From Lutjanus erythropterus (lineage: Eukaryota; Chordata; Actinopteri; Lutjaniformes; Lutjanidae): a stretch of 64,000 nt of DNA. Each line of letters starts with the position of its first letter. Position 1 is the stretch's first letter. Below, piece by piece: positions 23,251 to 35,654 of this stretch. The stretch lies in contig CM034604.1 of the NCBI GenBank assembly GCA_020091685.1, forward strand, positions 7,073,192 through 7,137,191, read 5' to 3'. Below the pieces are notes generated by a model. It was given only the letters and a program-made list of their open reading frames with translations. It was not told the DNA's origin and ran no database searches. Position numbers and translations under genes: made by a program.

Positions 23251-24150
23251 TCAAGAGAGCTTAGAATGAGTAAAATCACCTTGAAATATTTTCCCAGAAA
23301 TGATCATTCTGAAAGCTGATTGAAACCAGCTGTAAAAAAAAGCATAGATGAATGGATTGAGCATTGAATTTGACCATCCAAGCCAAACAAATGCATAATA
23401 CACAGAAACTGGTATTCTGTAATTAATTAAAGGGTTGCAGGTCCAACAAATAAAGAAAGGAGTCCAACAGATCAGAAAAACTCCCATCACAATAGCCAGA
23501 GTTTTGGTCGCCTTTTTCTCCATCTTACTTTCAGACTTTGTGCTCTGACAGGTTGTGTTCTGGATGCTGCGTGCCTGTCTCTGTGCCACAATCAAAATCT
23601 TTAGGTAGATGATAGACATTATGATAGCTGGGAGGTAAAAAGCAAAAATATATTGTAAAAGTAATATAGTGGTGCTAAGAGCAGATACAGTCCAGCTCAG
23701 CAGGATCATGATCACAGTAACACGGACATTTATTTTAGTTCTGTATCTCAGAGGCTGACACACAGCATAATATCTGTCAACAGAAATAAAGCACAAGTTC
23801 CAAACAGAAGATGCGCACAAATAAATATCAAAATAGTCTAGTGCAATACAAGAGTTCATTGCAGCCGGCATCACAACAAAAAGCAAAAGTAAAACTCCAA
23901 CAAGCAGGTCAGCTACAGCGAGAGAGAGGATGAGGAAGTTTGTAGGAGTGTGGAGCTGTTTGAAGTAAATGATGGAGGTTATTACAAGAAGGTTCCCACA
24001 TATTATAAGAAATGATAAAGAGACAAAACAAATATATATTAAATACATGTAGGTGGTGACTGATGTGCCAGATACATCTGGTGATGCAAAACAGAAAAGT
24101 GTGTCCTCAAGAACATCATCAGACCTGTTAACAAAAAAGTTAGGCTCCAT
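23251..24150 (-). CDS. TAAR-type receptor B (intronless, short ECL2)
   Basis: A 299-residue receptor if started at [10 protein letters not shown] (ATG at 24150), the start shared with paralogues. An in-frame ATG at 24198 would add 16 residues (MACYCKC...), which look like translated leader. Landmarks: N8-R-S glycosylation site, N1.50 N53, C3.25 C101, D3.32 D108, DRY 125-127, 20 residues between W4.50 and P5.50, CWTP, and [16 protein letters not shown]. Differences from the others are ICL3 'KMEKKATK' instead of KMERKATK and '[10 protein letters not shown]' instead of SWFRSAFRMI. It is closest to the pseudogene at 35181-35550. It looks intact and has the amine-type aspartate. Confidence 0.93.
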   Translation of the reverse strand: MEPNFFVNRSDDVLEDTLFCFASPDVSGTSVTTYMYLIYICFVSLSFLIICGNLLVITSIIYFKQLHTPTNFLILSLAVADLLVGVLLLLFVVMPAAMNSCIALDYFDIYLCASSVWNLCFISVDRYYAVCQPLRYRTKINVRVTVIMILLSWTVSALSTTILLLQYIFAFYLPAIIMSIIYLKILIVAQRQARSIQNTTCQSTKSESKMEKKATKTLAIVMGVFLICWTPFFICWTCNPLINYRIPVSVYYAFVWLGWSNSMLNPFIYAFFYSWFQSAFRMIISGKIFQGDFTHSKLS

Positions 24151-24248
24151 GCAAAAATGATCATTAATAGTGTGGTAACATTTGCAATAGCATGCCACAA
24201 ATCAAGAAAATTAATAACTTAATTAATTAATTAACTTAGTTAATTTTA

Positions 24249-24400
24249 GTGGTCTGTGTGTTTCACACTGTGCCTGTTTGGTTTGTGTGTCTGTACTGAC
24301 GGGAGCCCTTGGTTTGTGTCACTGAGCAGTATATTTGAATCAGTTATTCTTCAGGGCTCATTAACATATTATTGGCATGTGACCCTCTCAAAGGAGTACT
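24249..24400 (-). promoter_or_regulatory. Conserved upstream block of receptor B
   Basis: The same block as upstream of receptor A. The octamer position reads ATGTTAAT on the gene strand (24360-24367), a homeodomain/POU-like TTAAT core, followed by a CAAATATACTGCTC element. Nearly identical to the block at 32288-32440. Confidence 0.45.
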
Positions 24401-25239
24401 CAATGTTGTACAATTTGGCATTACACTTCCATAAACTTGGAGGACTCAAAAGACACAGATTAAAATAAGAGACCTGAACAACAAAGGCCGAGATATCCCA
24501 ACTTTCAGTTACTAAACATGCTTTACACTTTCAAATTAAGTGATTTAATACAATTTCGCATATATGTGACATGCCAATACTTCTCATTATATTCTGTGGA
24601 GAGCAGATCTATAGTCAGGTGACCTTCCACTTCATTGTGACAAAAATTAATGCTTGGTTTACATTGTGAAACTGTTGGTTTCTAAGGTTTTTGGAAAGAT
24701 CATGGTTTGTATTAAAAATAAGAATGATTCTGGGCAGAGTAGTGTGATTACACTGCAGGCCTGGACTGAAACAAACTGAACAATTTAAGCAATACCAAAA
24801 GTGGGAATGCATGGAGCTGTTCCATCTCATTTCATTGGATAGGGGAGACTGTGTGGTTGCAGCACTTTTAGCATTTCTCTCACTTTTGAGACACTCTTTA
24901 ATGGAATCTTTATGTATTAAACTTATGTTTGTCTTTCTCTTATCCATACAATTTAGATATGAAATAACAGTTGCTACATATTAAAAATACATTAAATTTC
25001 ACTAATTTAACTTCTGTTTTTTGTCTTGACAAGGATAATGTTGTGACAATATGCATTGTTTTACATCAGTATTATAGTATTATTTATTTATTCAGTAATA
25101 TTGATCAAATATCAAATATTGTTGGTGTTTATGTTGTTGTTTATAGAGCATAGGCCTACCGTGGGTAAATGTAAAGATCTAACAGATTTAAGTGCTATAT
25201 TTGAATGTGGGAATTTTTTTTTAAAGAGTCATGTGTGAT
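24401..25239. other. Upstream flank of unit B
   Basis: It matches 32440-33124 with indels, including 'TGACATGCCAATACTTCTCA' and 'GAGCATAGGCCTACCGTGGG'. An insertion-like stretch at 24770-25110 is absent or replaced in the other copy. No gene. Confidence 0.55.
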
Positions 25240-28200
25240 GTCCATATCTTGTTCTACCTTTGAGGTGGGTCATGACAAAACAGGAGCTCATCAAGCCAGA
25301 TTATGGTAGTCTTTTGTGCTCCCTTCAGGTATGACTGTAGAGTTTTGTTGGTTTTGGGAGCAAAAATCAAGATGCTGACCTGATGAGGAGCGTACTTAAA
25401 TGGTACGGTGTACAGGGGGTCAGGTAAGACCGGATAGTGTACAAATACCTGATGTGTCATTCCAACCAAATTAGATATATGCTGCATCCCTCAAACCTCC
25501 AGAGGTCCCTGAACCAGAACATGGGTTCCCACAGTCTGTGCTCCAGAAACGCAAAGGTTCAGTGAGTCAGAGCGAGTAATGTCTCCAGTCTGTGCCGTGA
25601 CTCGTGCAGTGACTGCTGCTCTGATAGTAGTAACTGCTAATAGTGAAGCAGTTTTGGAAAAGAATTGTGATGTGAAAAAGTTTGCATTGTCACTGCCAAC
25701 TGATCTGTGTGTTTCTTGTTCAGAGCTTGTCAAAGAAGAAAGAGATGACCTGTCTCTAGTCACATGTATGAACTGGTTTTGCTTACATCTCAGGTAAGAA
25801 AAGCAAAGCAAGTTTATTTCCTCCTGCATGAGCTCTTGGATAGGATGTGGGCCCTTTAGGGTGAGACATATAGTGGTGTTGTGCAAATCCTACTGCCTTC
25901 AAAATTTAGGAAATCAGAAAATCAGAAAACTCATGATAATGGTGCAAGACATATGGGTGTGAAATCATGTGCTTCAGCATTTTTTCTGAGCACAGATAAA
26001 ACATGATGTTTCTGCATATAGAAAAATGTGCTACACTTGGCAGGTTACAAGTAAACCAAATCAAACAATAAAATCTGCTCCAATGAGTCAGCCGTTCAAG
26101 CACCCGGGTATTGACTGTGTGGATCCTCCTCCCAAGTCTAAGTCAGGTTGTTCTTATTTTTTAACTGTAATGTGTCAGTTAACTAGATATCCAGCTGCTT
26201 ATCAACTATGTACCATCTCTGCAAAATCTGTAGTTAAGGCCATAAGCCAGTTCGTATCTGTTTGGGATCCCAAAAATAATGCATTGTACCATTCAACATA
26301 CCATCCACAGCACCAAGGTGCACTAAAGGACTTCCATCAGTTTTAAAAAGCAGACTGGGAGGAGGGTTTACTGTGGCTCTTGTTGGTGGCTAGAGAAGTT
26401 GTTCAAGAAAGCACAAGATTTACAAGTCCTTACAAGCTTGTTTCTGTGCATACCATCTGTGGTCCTCCTCCCATCATGTGGTGCATGATCAGTGGATGGT
26501 AACTGATCCTCTGCAGAACATGATAACTTACACCGATCAGGCATAACATTATGACCACCTGCCTAATATTGTGTTGGTCTCCTTTTGCTGCCAAAACAGC
26601 CCTGAGCCATTGAGGCATGGACTACACTAGATCCCCGAAGGTGGGCTGTGGTATCGGGCACCAACATGTCAGCAGCAGATCCTTTAAGTCCTATAAGTTG
26701 TGAGGTGGGGCCTCCATGGATCGAACTTGTTTGTCCAGCACTGCTGAAAGAGGCCACAACCATCAGGTAATACTGTTTCCATGAAAGGGTGTACATGGTC
26801 TGCAACAATGCTTGGGTAGGCGGTACATGTCAAAGTAACATCCACATGGATGGCAGGACCCAAGGTTTCCCAGCAGAACATTGCCCAAAGCATCACACTG
26901 CCTCTGTTGGCTTGCCTTTTTCCCATAATGCATCCTGGTGCCATGTGTTCCCCAGGTAAGTGACGCACATGCACCTGGCCATCCACGTGATGTATAAGAA
27001 AACGTGATTCATCAGATCAGGCCACCTTATACCATTGCTCAGTGGTCCAGGTCTGATGCTCACGTGCCCATTGTTGATGCTTATCTTCATTCACCACGTA
27101 CATCAATGAGTCTTGGCCACCCATGACCATGTCGACGGTTCACCACTGTTCCTTCCTTGGACCACTTTTGATAGATACTGACCACTATAGACCAGGAACA
27201 CCCCACAAGAGCTACAGTTTTGGAGATGTGCTGACCCAGTCATCTAGCCATCACAATTTGTCCCTTGTCAAACTCACTCAAATCCTTACGCTTGCCCATT
27301 TTTCCTGCTTCTAACACATCAACTTTGAGGACAAACGTTCACTTGCTACCTAATATATAGTTTCTCAAAAGTTTGGTCAGTGTAATTTAAACCGTCAGGT
27401 TGCAGAACCAAATGACCTGGTTGAAATGCCAAATAAAAGAAAGTCAAAATATGTCACATTAATCTGCACAGTTCCTCAGGTCTGTTCGACAATATTCCTA
27501 CTTGCACTTCATCACTCAGCCATTCTATGGGTTTTCCCAAAAAAGCTGAAAATATTAGACTCACAAGTGTCATATATGTTGGACAATGGCATTGCCAAAC
27601 CCTCTTCATCTAACTGGGTTTTTTTCTTGTCTCTTGGTTAACAAACCTTATTGAACACATAGACCCTGCAATACGTTTTCAAAGTTTAATGGAGTAACAA
27701 AGCCACATTCCTTTCCTCTCCTGATAATGGAATATTGTGTTGTTCAAGCGAGGGCCAAATATGTTATTAAGTTTGATCTTCTTAAGGGTTATTGGCAGGT
27801 TTGCCTTTCTAAAAGAGAAATGTGTGGTTTTGTGACACCCTCAAGTCTGTACTCGTACACATGCTATGTCATTTGGAGTGCGTAGCACCCCAGCCACATT
27901 TCAGGGGTTGTTGAACAAAATTATATTTGGGCTGGAGGGCTGTACACGCTATGTGGATGATGTGGTAATTCATAGTGACTCATGGGAATAACATCTTAAA
28001 ATAGGAAAGGCACTATTTAACAGGCTGATTTGGGCCCACATGACTATAAATCTGGTGAAGTGTGAATTCATGAACGCTACAGTAACTTATTTGGGTAAGG
28101 TCATGGGGCAAGAGGAGGTTCATCCCATTCTTGCAAAATAGACACATTTCCTGTCCTGTCCCCTAAGTGAGGGTTGTTGTGTTTCCTGGGGATGGTGGGT

Positions 28201-28856
28201 TATTACTGGGGCTTTTGTGCCAATTTGGCTCTGAAGTGGCCCCATTGACTGAGTTGTTGAACATTAAAAAAGTGTGATCTTCCCTTTTTCAGCAGGCATT
28301 TCAGCAAGTGAAGAGTCTGTTGCTCCCAGCTCCCCAGCTGGACCTGCCTTTCCAGTTGCAAATTGATGCAAATGATGTTGTGGCTGGTGCAATTTTGTTA
28401 CAGATAGATGAAAGGGGGGCAAAAGGCCAGATAGTTAATTCTATAGGTGGTTTAAAGTATACCAAAGAAGCACTTGCTCTTATTTGGGCCCTCCAACATT
28501 TTGATGTTTATGTTAGGTCAGAGTCTGCTCAGGTGGTATATACTGACCATAACCCGTCAACGTTTTTGCATTCAATTCAAAATCCAACCCAATGATTCAT
28601 TTGATGGGGATTTTTTTGCAAGCCTAACATTTGGGCCTATGTCAAATTAAGGACAAAGAAAATGTAGCTGTTGAGGCAAAGTCACGTATGCCTTGGACAC
28701 AAGATTTACCTATGGTACAAATGTATGTATCCGCCCTTTCTATTTCTTCTGTTTTCATATACTCTTAAAAGTGCATCCTTCAAATCCAAAGTTGCTGGAT
28801 CATGGAAACTGGGAGGAAAGGGGCATTGGGAGGTGGTGGGGATATTTTCTTTTTGA
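25240..28856 (+). mobile_element. Ty3/gypsy relic 1 (integrase upstream of RT), split by a Tc1-like element
   Basis: At 25579-25797 is a diverged pol stretch (CAVTRA...LPTDLCVSCSELVKEERDD). At 26026-26346 is the integrase region: QVTSKPNQTIKSAP, FKHPGIDCVDPPPKSKSG, FLTVMCQLTRYPAAY and YHPQHQGALKDFHQ. After the Tc1-like insertion (26529-27384), 27420-28250 gives broken reverse transcriptase (YMLDNGIAKPSSSNW; YVDDVV near 27950). 28308-28595 is RNase H (LPFQLQIDANDVVAGAILLQ, KEALALIWALQHFDVYV, VVYTDHNPSTFL). Many stops and frameshifts. Its right edge truncates a receptor gene. The IN-RT-RH order is the reverse of ordinary gypsy and the same in relic 2, as in Gmr1-type elements. Confidence 0.75.
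26529..27384 (-). mobile_element. Tc1-like DNA transposon, decayed, inside gypsy relic 1
   Basis: The left end TACACCGATCAGGCATAACA and the reversed right end TACACTGACCAAA are imperfect inverted repeats with TA at each edge. Minus-strand frames (26563-27090) give HVRHLPGEHMAPGC, RGSVMLWAMFCWETLGPAIH and VADHVHPFMETVLPDGCGLFQQ, the middle of a Tc1-family transposase, and end SKRRPTQY. Stops and frameshifts make it inactive. Confidence 0.8.
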
Positions 28857-29198
28857 TGAGCACAGAAAGGGATCAAAATAGCTTTTTATCAAACAAAAGC
28901 GTTTTGTAGCCGATATCATCCCATAAGACAAAAGTAAAACCCCAACCAGAGGATCAGCTACAGCGACAGAGAGGATGAAGTAGTTTGTGGGAGTGTGGAG
29001 TTGTCTGAAGTAAATCTTAAAGGTTATTGCAAGAAGGTTTCCACATAATTTAAGAAATGGTAAAGAGACAACAACAATGTATAATAAATATGTGATGGTG
29101 GTAACTGCTGCTCTGCCAGATACATTTGGTGATGCAAAACAGAGAATTTGGTTCGTAAAGACACCATCAGACCTGCTGACATAAAACTCAGGTTCCAT
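28857..29198 (-). pseudogene. TAAR-type pseudogene C (N-terminus to TM3)
   Basis: It keeps the start MEPEFYVSRSDGVF, TM1, TM2 and the beginning of TM3 (SYFDPFLCSS), then runs into gypsy-derived DNA at about 28857. Substitutions unusual for the family include LKLCGN in TM1 and AVADPLVG in TM2. Its upstream block is also gone; from about 29225 it is replaced by unrelated sequence shared only with pseudogene E (37500-37660). It cannot make a receptor. Confidence 0.9.
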
Positions 29199-29403
29199 GC
29201 GTAAATGATCATTAATAGTGAGGGAACATTTGCCCCTGCTTTGTGGGTCGACTGGGTGAGGGTGTCTGATTACTGAAAGACCCGCAACATCTAATGACCC
29301 CTGGTTGTATCACTGTCGATGTGTCCAGGTGTATCACAAGATGATGTATGTTAATGTGTCAGTATGAATGTAAGGCTCTTTTTTGCCCCAGGAACCCTTA
29401 CAA

Positions 29404-29936
29404 CAGGGTTACTCAACTTGCTTTGCCCAGGGGTCAGTTAATGAACAAACATTAATATAACATTACTTCTCAGATACAATTAATGAACATTAAAAGACCC
29501 ATAACTCATCTTAATTTGAAATTCTTTATTTTAAAATAAACTGACATATGCTTAAGTAACATTTGAAACAAGTTACAACATTAAACATAACTGGAACCTC
29601 TTCAGGGACAGAAAGAGTAGCAAATTTAAGCTTTTTAAGTATGGAATGTACATTTAAGAGATGAGAATTATCCTCATTTCTGTATAACTTTTGCTTCTCT
29701 TCAGCTGATAATTACACTTTGCACAGCTTGAAAGGCCATCATGTAAATCAGCCTTCTTTCTGTTACTATCAGCCTAATTTAGACCATCATCCAAAATTGT
29801 CATATCTGTTTTATCTTTCTGGCAAAAACATTGTGAATCAATGGATTTTACCTGTGAATGAGAAAATAGTCGGAGGGTCATACATCAGCCTATGGGGGCC
29901 AAATTTGGCCCACTGGCTGCAAGTTCAATATCGCTG
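29404..29936. mobile_element. hAT-type MITE copy in unit D
   Basis: The ends CAGGGTTACTCAACTTGC and reversed CAGCGATATTGAACTTGC match the copy at 16808-17332, and it sits in the same flanking sequence. It was therefore inherited by duplication, not inserted anew. Confidence 0.8.
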
Positions 29937-31279
29937 CTCTATAAGGATAATTTTGGCCCTGTCTGAACTCACACATTGAAGGTTTTAAGATTAAAGTAGT
30001 TATTGATGACAACTTTCTGTCTCAAAGAATTTTCAATTACATTAAAATATAATAATTTCACAACTATGTTGTAATGTGGGTCCACTGATTGGTCACTGAT
30101 TATACCACAGCAGAGGTGAGATAGGCAAAAGAAGTCTGATACCTGAGCAAGTTATTAAAATAAAAATGTATACACAGTCTTCAGATTTAAAGAACCCTGC
30201 TTGTACTGTTTTGTAAATTTGATTCACAGTGAAACTGTCTCTCAAAAGCAAGTGTCTGCTAATAATGACACAATGTTGTTAAGACACAAACTGCAGTGTG
30301 GACAGTATGAATGGCCATGGTCATCATGAGCCATAAAATTAGACATTTTTTCCTATTTAGTTTTGTATTCACAACATCTGTAAGTGTCAAAGCAGAGACA
30401 GAATGAGAACTTGTTAAAATGTATAAAAAATTATCCTACTGTAAAGGATGCTGAAGCGTACTTCTGAACAGAGACAAAAGTAATCCACGATTCTTTACTT
30501 CAGCACTTTTTGTGGTGTGAAAAGAAGTTATCCTTCTTCATTACATTCTACACAGTGTTGTGGATAATGTGAAACTTGTTGCCAACTGATTTAGATGTTT
30601 GTACAAATGAAGAACCAGTTATCCTGGTTTATTTAATATCATTTACAATGATAAAACACCTTTTTCTTAATTCTGTTTCCATCTGTAGGCAAACAAATAA
30701 TTAAGACACTGATTGAAAATTAGTTTTATAAAAGAAGTAATTTAAACATTAATATATTCCAAAACATTCATGCACAGAGAACTTCAGGGCTGTACTCCTG
30801 CATTCATTTTTAGATGTTATTACAAATGAAGAACTTTTTAGGGGCCCTGCCTTTTAATATTGACAATGATTAAACTTCTGTATGTCTTTTTCTGTTTCCA
30901 TCTGCAGCCTGAAAAAGTAATGAAGGAACTGACTGAAAACTACTGACAGAGAAGGATCATTTCAACTTCAAATAATTCCTTATTCTTATTCACAGAGAAC
31001 TTCAGAGCTGTACTCCTGCATTCATTATGCAGCATCTATGACTGAATACATACAGTAAGAAATGAGGAAAACAATGAGATATGTGGATCCTGTGATTATT
31101 TACACACATTAAAATACAGATTATTGTATGCACTATTTATTATGTACTGCTATCTGTGACCTGAGATGTACACACAGATATTTTATGCATAGTACAGTAG
31201 CAAGGTTCATATGAATTGCAGTATAACAAGATGTAAATATTAGGAGCCAAACTAGTGATGATTACCAGCAAGTCATGAG
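29937..31279. other. 3' flank of receptor unit D
   Basis: Duplicated non-coding flank. It holds an extra local duplication: 30590-30780 and 30805-30990 both carry 'TTAGATGTT.TTACAAATGAAGAAC', 'TCTGTTTCCATCTG(T/C)AG' and the following 60 bp. The second part matches unit B, so the two may have recombined. Confidence 0.6.
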
Positions 31280-32182
31280 TCAAGAGAGCTTAGAATGAGT
31301 AAAATCACCTTGAAATATTTTCCCACAAATGATCATTCTGAAAGCTGATCGAAACCAGCTGTAAAAGAAACCATAGATGAATGGATTGAGCAGTGAATTT
31401 AACCATCCAAGCCAGGTTAATGCATAATACACAGAATATGGAACTTGGTAATTCATTAAAGGGTCAAAGGTCCAACAAAAAAAGAAAGGAGTCCAACAGA
31501 TCAGAAAAACTCCCATCACAATAGCCAGAGTTTTGGTGGCCTTTCTCTCCATCTTACTTTCAGACTTTGTGCTCTGACAGGTTGTGTTCTGGATGCTGCG
31601 TGCCTGTCTCTGTGCCACCATCAAAATCTTTAGGTAGATGGCTGATGTTATGATAGCTGGGAGATAAAAACCAAAAGCATCTGCTACACCTGTAATTGAG
31701 AGGACAAGAGCAGATACAGTCCAGCTCAGCAGGATCATGATCACAACGACACGGACATTTATTTTAGTTCTGTACCTCAGAGGCTGACACACAGCATAAT
31801 ATCTATCAACAGAAATAAAGCACAAGTTCCAAACAGAACATGAGCACAGATACATATCTACATAGCCTTGTACCAAACAAGAGCTTCTCGTAGTTGGTAT
31901 CAAGCCATAAGACAATAGTAAAAGCCCAACAAGCAGGTCAGCTACAGCGAGAGAGAGGATGAGGAAGTTTGTAGGAGTGTGGAGCTGTTTGAAGTAAATG
32001 ATGGAGGTTATTACAAGAAGGTTCCCACATATTATAAGAAATGATAAACAGCCAACAAAAATGTATATTAAATATGTTATGATAGTTACTGATATTGTGC
32101 CCGACATATTGGGTGATATAATACAGAGACTTTTGTCCTGAAAGACGACATCAGACCTGTTGACAGAAAAGTTAGGTTCCAT
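31280..32182 (-). CDS. TAAR-type receptor D (intronless, short ECL2)
   Basis: A 300-residue receptor from MEPNFSVNRS (ATG at 32182); an upstream in-frame ATG at 32233 would add 17 residues. Landmarks: N8-R-S and N25-M-S glycosylation sites, N1.50 N54, C3.25 C102, D3.32 D109 in GYVDMYLCSCSVW, DRY, then 20 residues from W4.50 to P5.50 (TVSALVLSITGVADAFGFYL). That segment has an acidic residue, in VADAF, near the shortened loop, unlike the paralogues. TM6 is [20 protein letters not shown] and TM7 NSLLNPFIYGFFYSWF. The C-terminal half is almost identical to receptors A, B and F. Intact. Confidence 0.93.
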   Translation of the reverse strand: MEPNFSVNRSDVVFQDKSLCIISPNMSGTISVTIITYLIYIFVGCLSFLIICGNLLVITSIIYFKQLHTPTNFLILSLAVADLLVGLLLLSYGLIPTTRSSCLVQGYVDMYLCSCSVWNLCFISVDRYYAVCQPLRYRTKINVRVVVIMILLSWTVSALVLSITGVADAFGFYLPAIITSAIYLKILMVAQRQARSIQNTTCQSTKSESKMERKATKTLAIVMGVFLICWTPFFFCWTFDPLMNYQVPYSVYYALTWLGWLNSLLNPFIYGFFYSWFRSAFRMIICGKIFQGDFTHSKLS

Positions 32183-32287
32183 TAATATATGATCATTAAT
32201 AGTGAAGCAACATTTGCAATAACATACTTTCAATGAAGAAAGTTAATATTTTCTAGTTTTCTTTTAGAGAGAGATTTTCAGTTAATT

Positions 32288-32440
32288 TTAGTGCTCTGTG
32301 TGTTTCACACTGTGCCTGTTTGGTTTGTGTGTCTGTACTGACGGGAGCCCTTGGTTTGTGTCACTGAGCAGTATATTTGAATCAGTTATTCTTCAGGGCT
32401 CATTAACATATTATTGGCATGTGACCCTCTCAAAGGAGTA
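32288..32440 (-). promoter_or_regulatory. Conserved upstream block of receptor D
   Basis: It is nearly identical to the block at 24249-24400, with the ATGTTAAT core at 32402-32409 on the gene strand. A 70-residue plus-strand frame through it is also conserved in unit B, but as DNA identity rather than as a protein. Confidence 0.45.
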
Positions 32441-33124
32441 CAGAGTGTTGTACAATTTGGCATTACACTTCCATAAACTTGGAGGACTCAAAAGACACAG
32501 ATTAAAATAAGAGACCTGAACAACAAAGGCCGAGATATCCCAACTTTCAGTTACTAAACATGCTTTACACTTTCAAATTAAGTGATTTAATACAATTTCA
32601 CATATATGTGACATGCCAATACTTCTCATTATATTCTGTGGAGAGCAGATCTATAGTCAGGTGACCTTCCACTTCATTGTGACAAAAATTAATGCTTGGT
32701 TTACATTGTGAAACTGTTGATTGGTTTTTGGAAAGATCATGGTTTGTATTAAAAATAAGAATGATTCTGGGCAGGACATTGAATGAGACTACAGTCAGTG
32801 TAGTCTGATGACACTGCAGGCCTGGACTGAGACAAGAAATGGGCCCTGGTGTTTTTGTACCAGATTGGCCCCCACAATCAGACAAATGTCAATCAAACAC
32901 CAGCCACCAGTACACAATTCCTGTGGTCCTCTTAAATATATGTACTGTGCTAGTCCTCAAAACCACCACACACACCACACCACAACGATTATTGTTGGTA
33001 TTTATATTGTTGTTTATAGAGCATAGGCCTACCGTGGGTCAATGTACAGATCTAACAGATGCTAACAAGTGCTACATTTGAATGTGAGAATTATTTTTTA
33101 AAGAGTCATGTGTGATATCCATAT
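32441..33124. other. Upstream flank of unit D
   Basis: Matches 24401-25239. No gene. Confidence 0.55.
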
Positions 33125-34232
33125 TTTGTTCTACCTTTGAGCTGGGTCATGACAAAACAGGGGCTCATCAAGCCAGATTCCGGTAGTATTTTGTGCTCCC
33201 TCCAGGTGGAGTGTCACATCTGCTCCAATGAGTCGACCGTTTCAGCACCTGATTATTGACAGTGTAGATCCTCTTCCCAGGTCTAAGTCAGGTTGTTCTA
33301 ATTTTTTTAATTGTCATGTGTCCGTCAACTAGATATCCTGCTACTTTTCAACGATGGACCATCTCTGCAAAATCTGTAGTTAAGGCCATAAGACAGTTCA
33401 TATCTGTGTTTGGGGTCCCCAAAATAATGCAACATACCATTCAACATACCATCCACAGCACCAAGGTGCACTTGACTAAGAATCATTACTGCACGCACAC
33501 TCCTGTGGCTCTTGTTGTTGTGGCTCTTGTTGGCGGCTAGAAATAATTTACCCTAATGGTAAATGATTCCATGTCGCTTGAGGAGGAGAAATTGGCTGGT
33601 GAAGGAGTGTTTCAGAAACAATTCCAAAATTCAAAAGCTTTTGCAAAGTTGGATATTTGGATGAAAATAAATGTAAATAGCTGGTTGTGCTTACGCAGAG
33701 TTACTCAGGTCTGCCTGATAATATTTCTACTTGCACTCCATCACTCAGCCATTCTATTGGGTTTTCCCAAAAAAGCTGAAAATATTAGACTCACAAGTGT
33801 CATATATGTTGGACGATGGTATTGCCAAACCCTCTTCATCTAACTGGGGTTTTTTCTTGTCTCTTGGTTAGCAAACCTGATTGAACACATAGAGCCAGCA
33901 CTAATTTTTGAAAGGTTAATGCAGTAACAAAGCCAGATTCCTTTCCTCTCATGACGATGGAATATTGTGTTGATCAAGTGGAGCCCAAATATGTTAATAA
34001 GTTTGATCTTGTTAAGGGTTATTGACAGGTTTGCCTTACTAAAAGAAAAATTTGTGCTTTTGTGACTCCCTCAACTCTGTACTCTTGTATAGTCTTGCCA
34101 TTTGGACTGTGCAGTGCCCCAGCCACATTTCAGAGGTTGGTGAACAAAAATGTGTGTCAGCTAGAGGGCTGTACAGTCTATATGGATGATGTGGTAATTT
34201 ATAGAGACTTGTGGGAATAACATCTTGATTCA
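33125..34232 (+). mobile_element. Ty3/gypsy relic 2
   Basis: The same left junction as relic 1 ('TGAGCTGGGTCATGACAAAA'), but 25330-26065 of relic 1 is deleted here. Integrase remnants (33215-33480) and then RT remnants (33700-34215; YMDDVV near 34185) remain, with no Tc1-like insertion. It stops at about 34230, where the flank of the next receptor unit begins. Confidence 0.7.
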
Positions 34233-35180
34233 CTTACTTTACCTGTGAAATCAAATAATGTAAGACGTGGTGACTGTCCCAGGATCCCAGACCCTGTGGT
34301 CAGAGTATTCAGGTTCATGTGTTATTTTTGTGATTTCGATTAATTGAAATGTTGCTGGATAATAATGTTTGCTCTCTTAAAACTCAATAATTAACTGAAA
34401 TTACCGGGGACTGAGTTTGATGCCTGTTGGAGGCAAGTTGAGTATGGCTGCCCTACAAGGGTAATTTGGCCCTGACTGAATTGACACAGAGAGGATTTGT
34501 GATTCAAGTACTTTTTGATGACAACTTTTTGTCTCATATATTTTTCCATTGTGTTAAAATGTAATGATTTAACAACTATTTTGTAATGTGGGTGCATTGA
34601 TTGGTGACTGATTAAACCACATCAGAGGTGAGATGTGTAAAAGTCAGACTGAAGACTGGTGATTGAAAATGCATAAAGCCCTTCTTGTACTGTTTTATTA
34701 ATCTGATTTATTGTGAAACTGGCTCACAAAGGCAAGTTGACTGTCTACTAATAATGACACAATGTTGCGAAGACAGACACTGCAGTGTGGACAATATAAA
34801 TAGCCATGGTCATCATTGTCCATGAAAATGGACATTTTTTCTGTTTTGTCTTGGATTCACAGCATCTTTATATGTGTCAAACAAGAGACAGAAAGAGAAC
34901 TTATTAACTTGCACAAAAAAAGAGATTTTACTGTAACATATGTTAAAGTGTACATCCATAAATTTGTTACCTGAACAGAGAACAAAGTAATTTACCATTC
35001 TGTACTTTACTTTACTATTATTGTGCTGTGAAAAATACAAGTTATCCATCTTCATTATAAACTACACGATATTGTGGACAATGTGCACTTGGTGAAAATG
35101 GTGAACTTTTTAGTCATCCTGCTTTAGGCAATATCCTTAAAGAATGATTAAACTTCCTTATGTCTTTTTCTTTTTTATTT
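34233..35180. other. 3' flank of the truncated receptor unit B'
   Basis: Matches 22040-22955 of unit B, including the MITE right end near 34435-34452. Confidence 0.6.
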
Positions 35181-35550
35181 CAGAAATAAAACACAAGTTC
35201 CAAACAGAAGATGCACACAAATAAATATCAAAATAGTCTAGTGCAATACAAGAGTTCATCGTAGCCGGCATCACAACAAAAAGCAAAAGTAAAAGCCCAA
35301 CAAGCAGGTCAGCTACAGTGAGAGAGAGGATGAGGAAGTTTGTAGGAGTGTGGAGCTGTTTGAAGTAAATGATGGAGGTTATTACAAGAATATTTCCACA
35401 TATTATAAGAATTGATAAGGAGCCAACAAAAATATATACTAAATACATGTAGGTGGTGACTGATGTGCCAGATACATCTGGTGATGCAAAACAGAAAATT
35501 GTGTCCTCAAGAACATCATCAGACCTGTTAACAAAAAAGTTAGACTCCAT
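35181..35550 (-). pseudogene. TAAR-type pseudogene B' (deleted after TM3)
   Basis: From MESNFFVNRS through TM3 ([18 protein letters not shown]) it is close to receptor B, then stops being receptor-like just before DRY. The frame ends in EIKKKKT from flank sequence. The junction at about 35181 joins 'CAG' of the 3' flank ('CATCTGCAG' in unit B) to 'CAGAAATAAA' in the gene. This implies a deletion of roughly 800 bp with 3-bp microhomology. The upstream block is intact, so a truncated transcript is conceivable. Confidence 0.92.
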
Positions 35551-35654
35551 GCATGAATGATCATCAATAGTGAGGTAACATTTGCAATAACATGCCACAA
35601 ATCAAGAAAATTAATAGTGTCTCATCTTTTGTAGAGAGATTTTTAGTTACTTTT

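Noticed and set aside
24151..24198. Upstream ATG of receptor B (and 32233 for receptor D) as true start
   Set aside because: The added MACYCKC-like residues are absent from A, F and G, whereas the downstream MEPN-type start aligns in all copies.
24256..24468. A 70-residue plus-strand frame conserved at 24256 and 32298, with related frames at 19410 and 35663
   Set aside because: It lies in the duplicated receptor upstream block, is broken in other copies and conservation is at the DNA level.
28308..28595. A 95-residue frame as a host gene
   Set aside because: It is RNase H of the gypsy relic.
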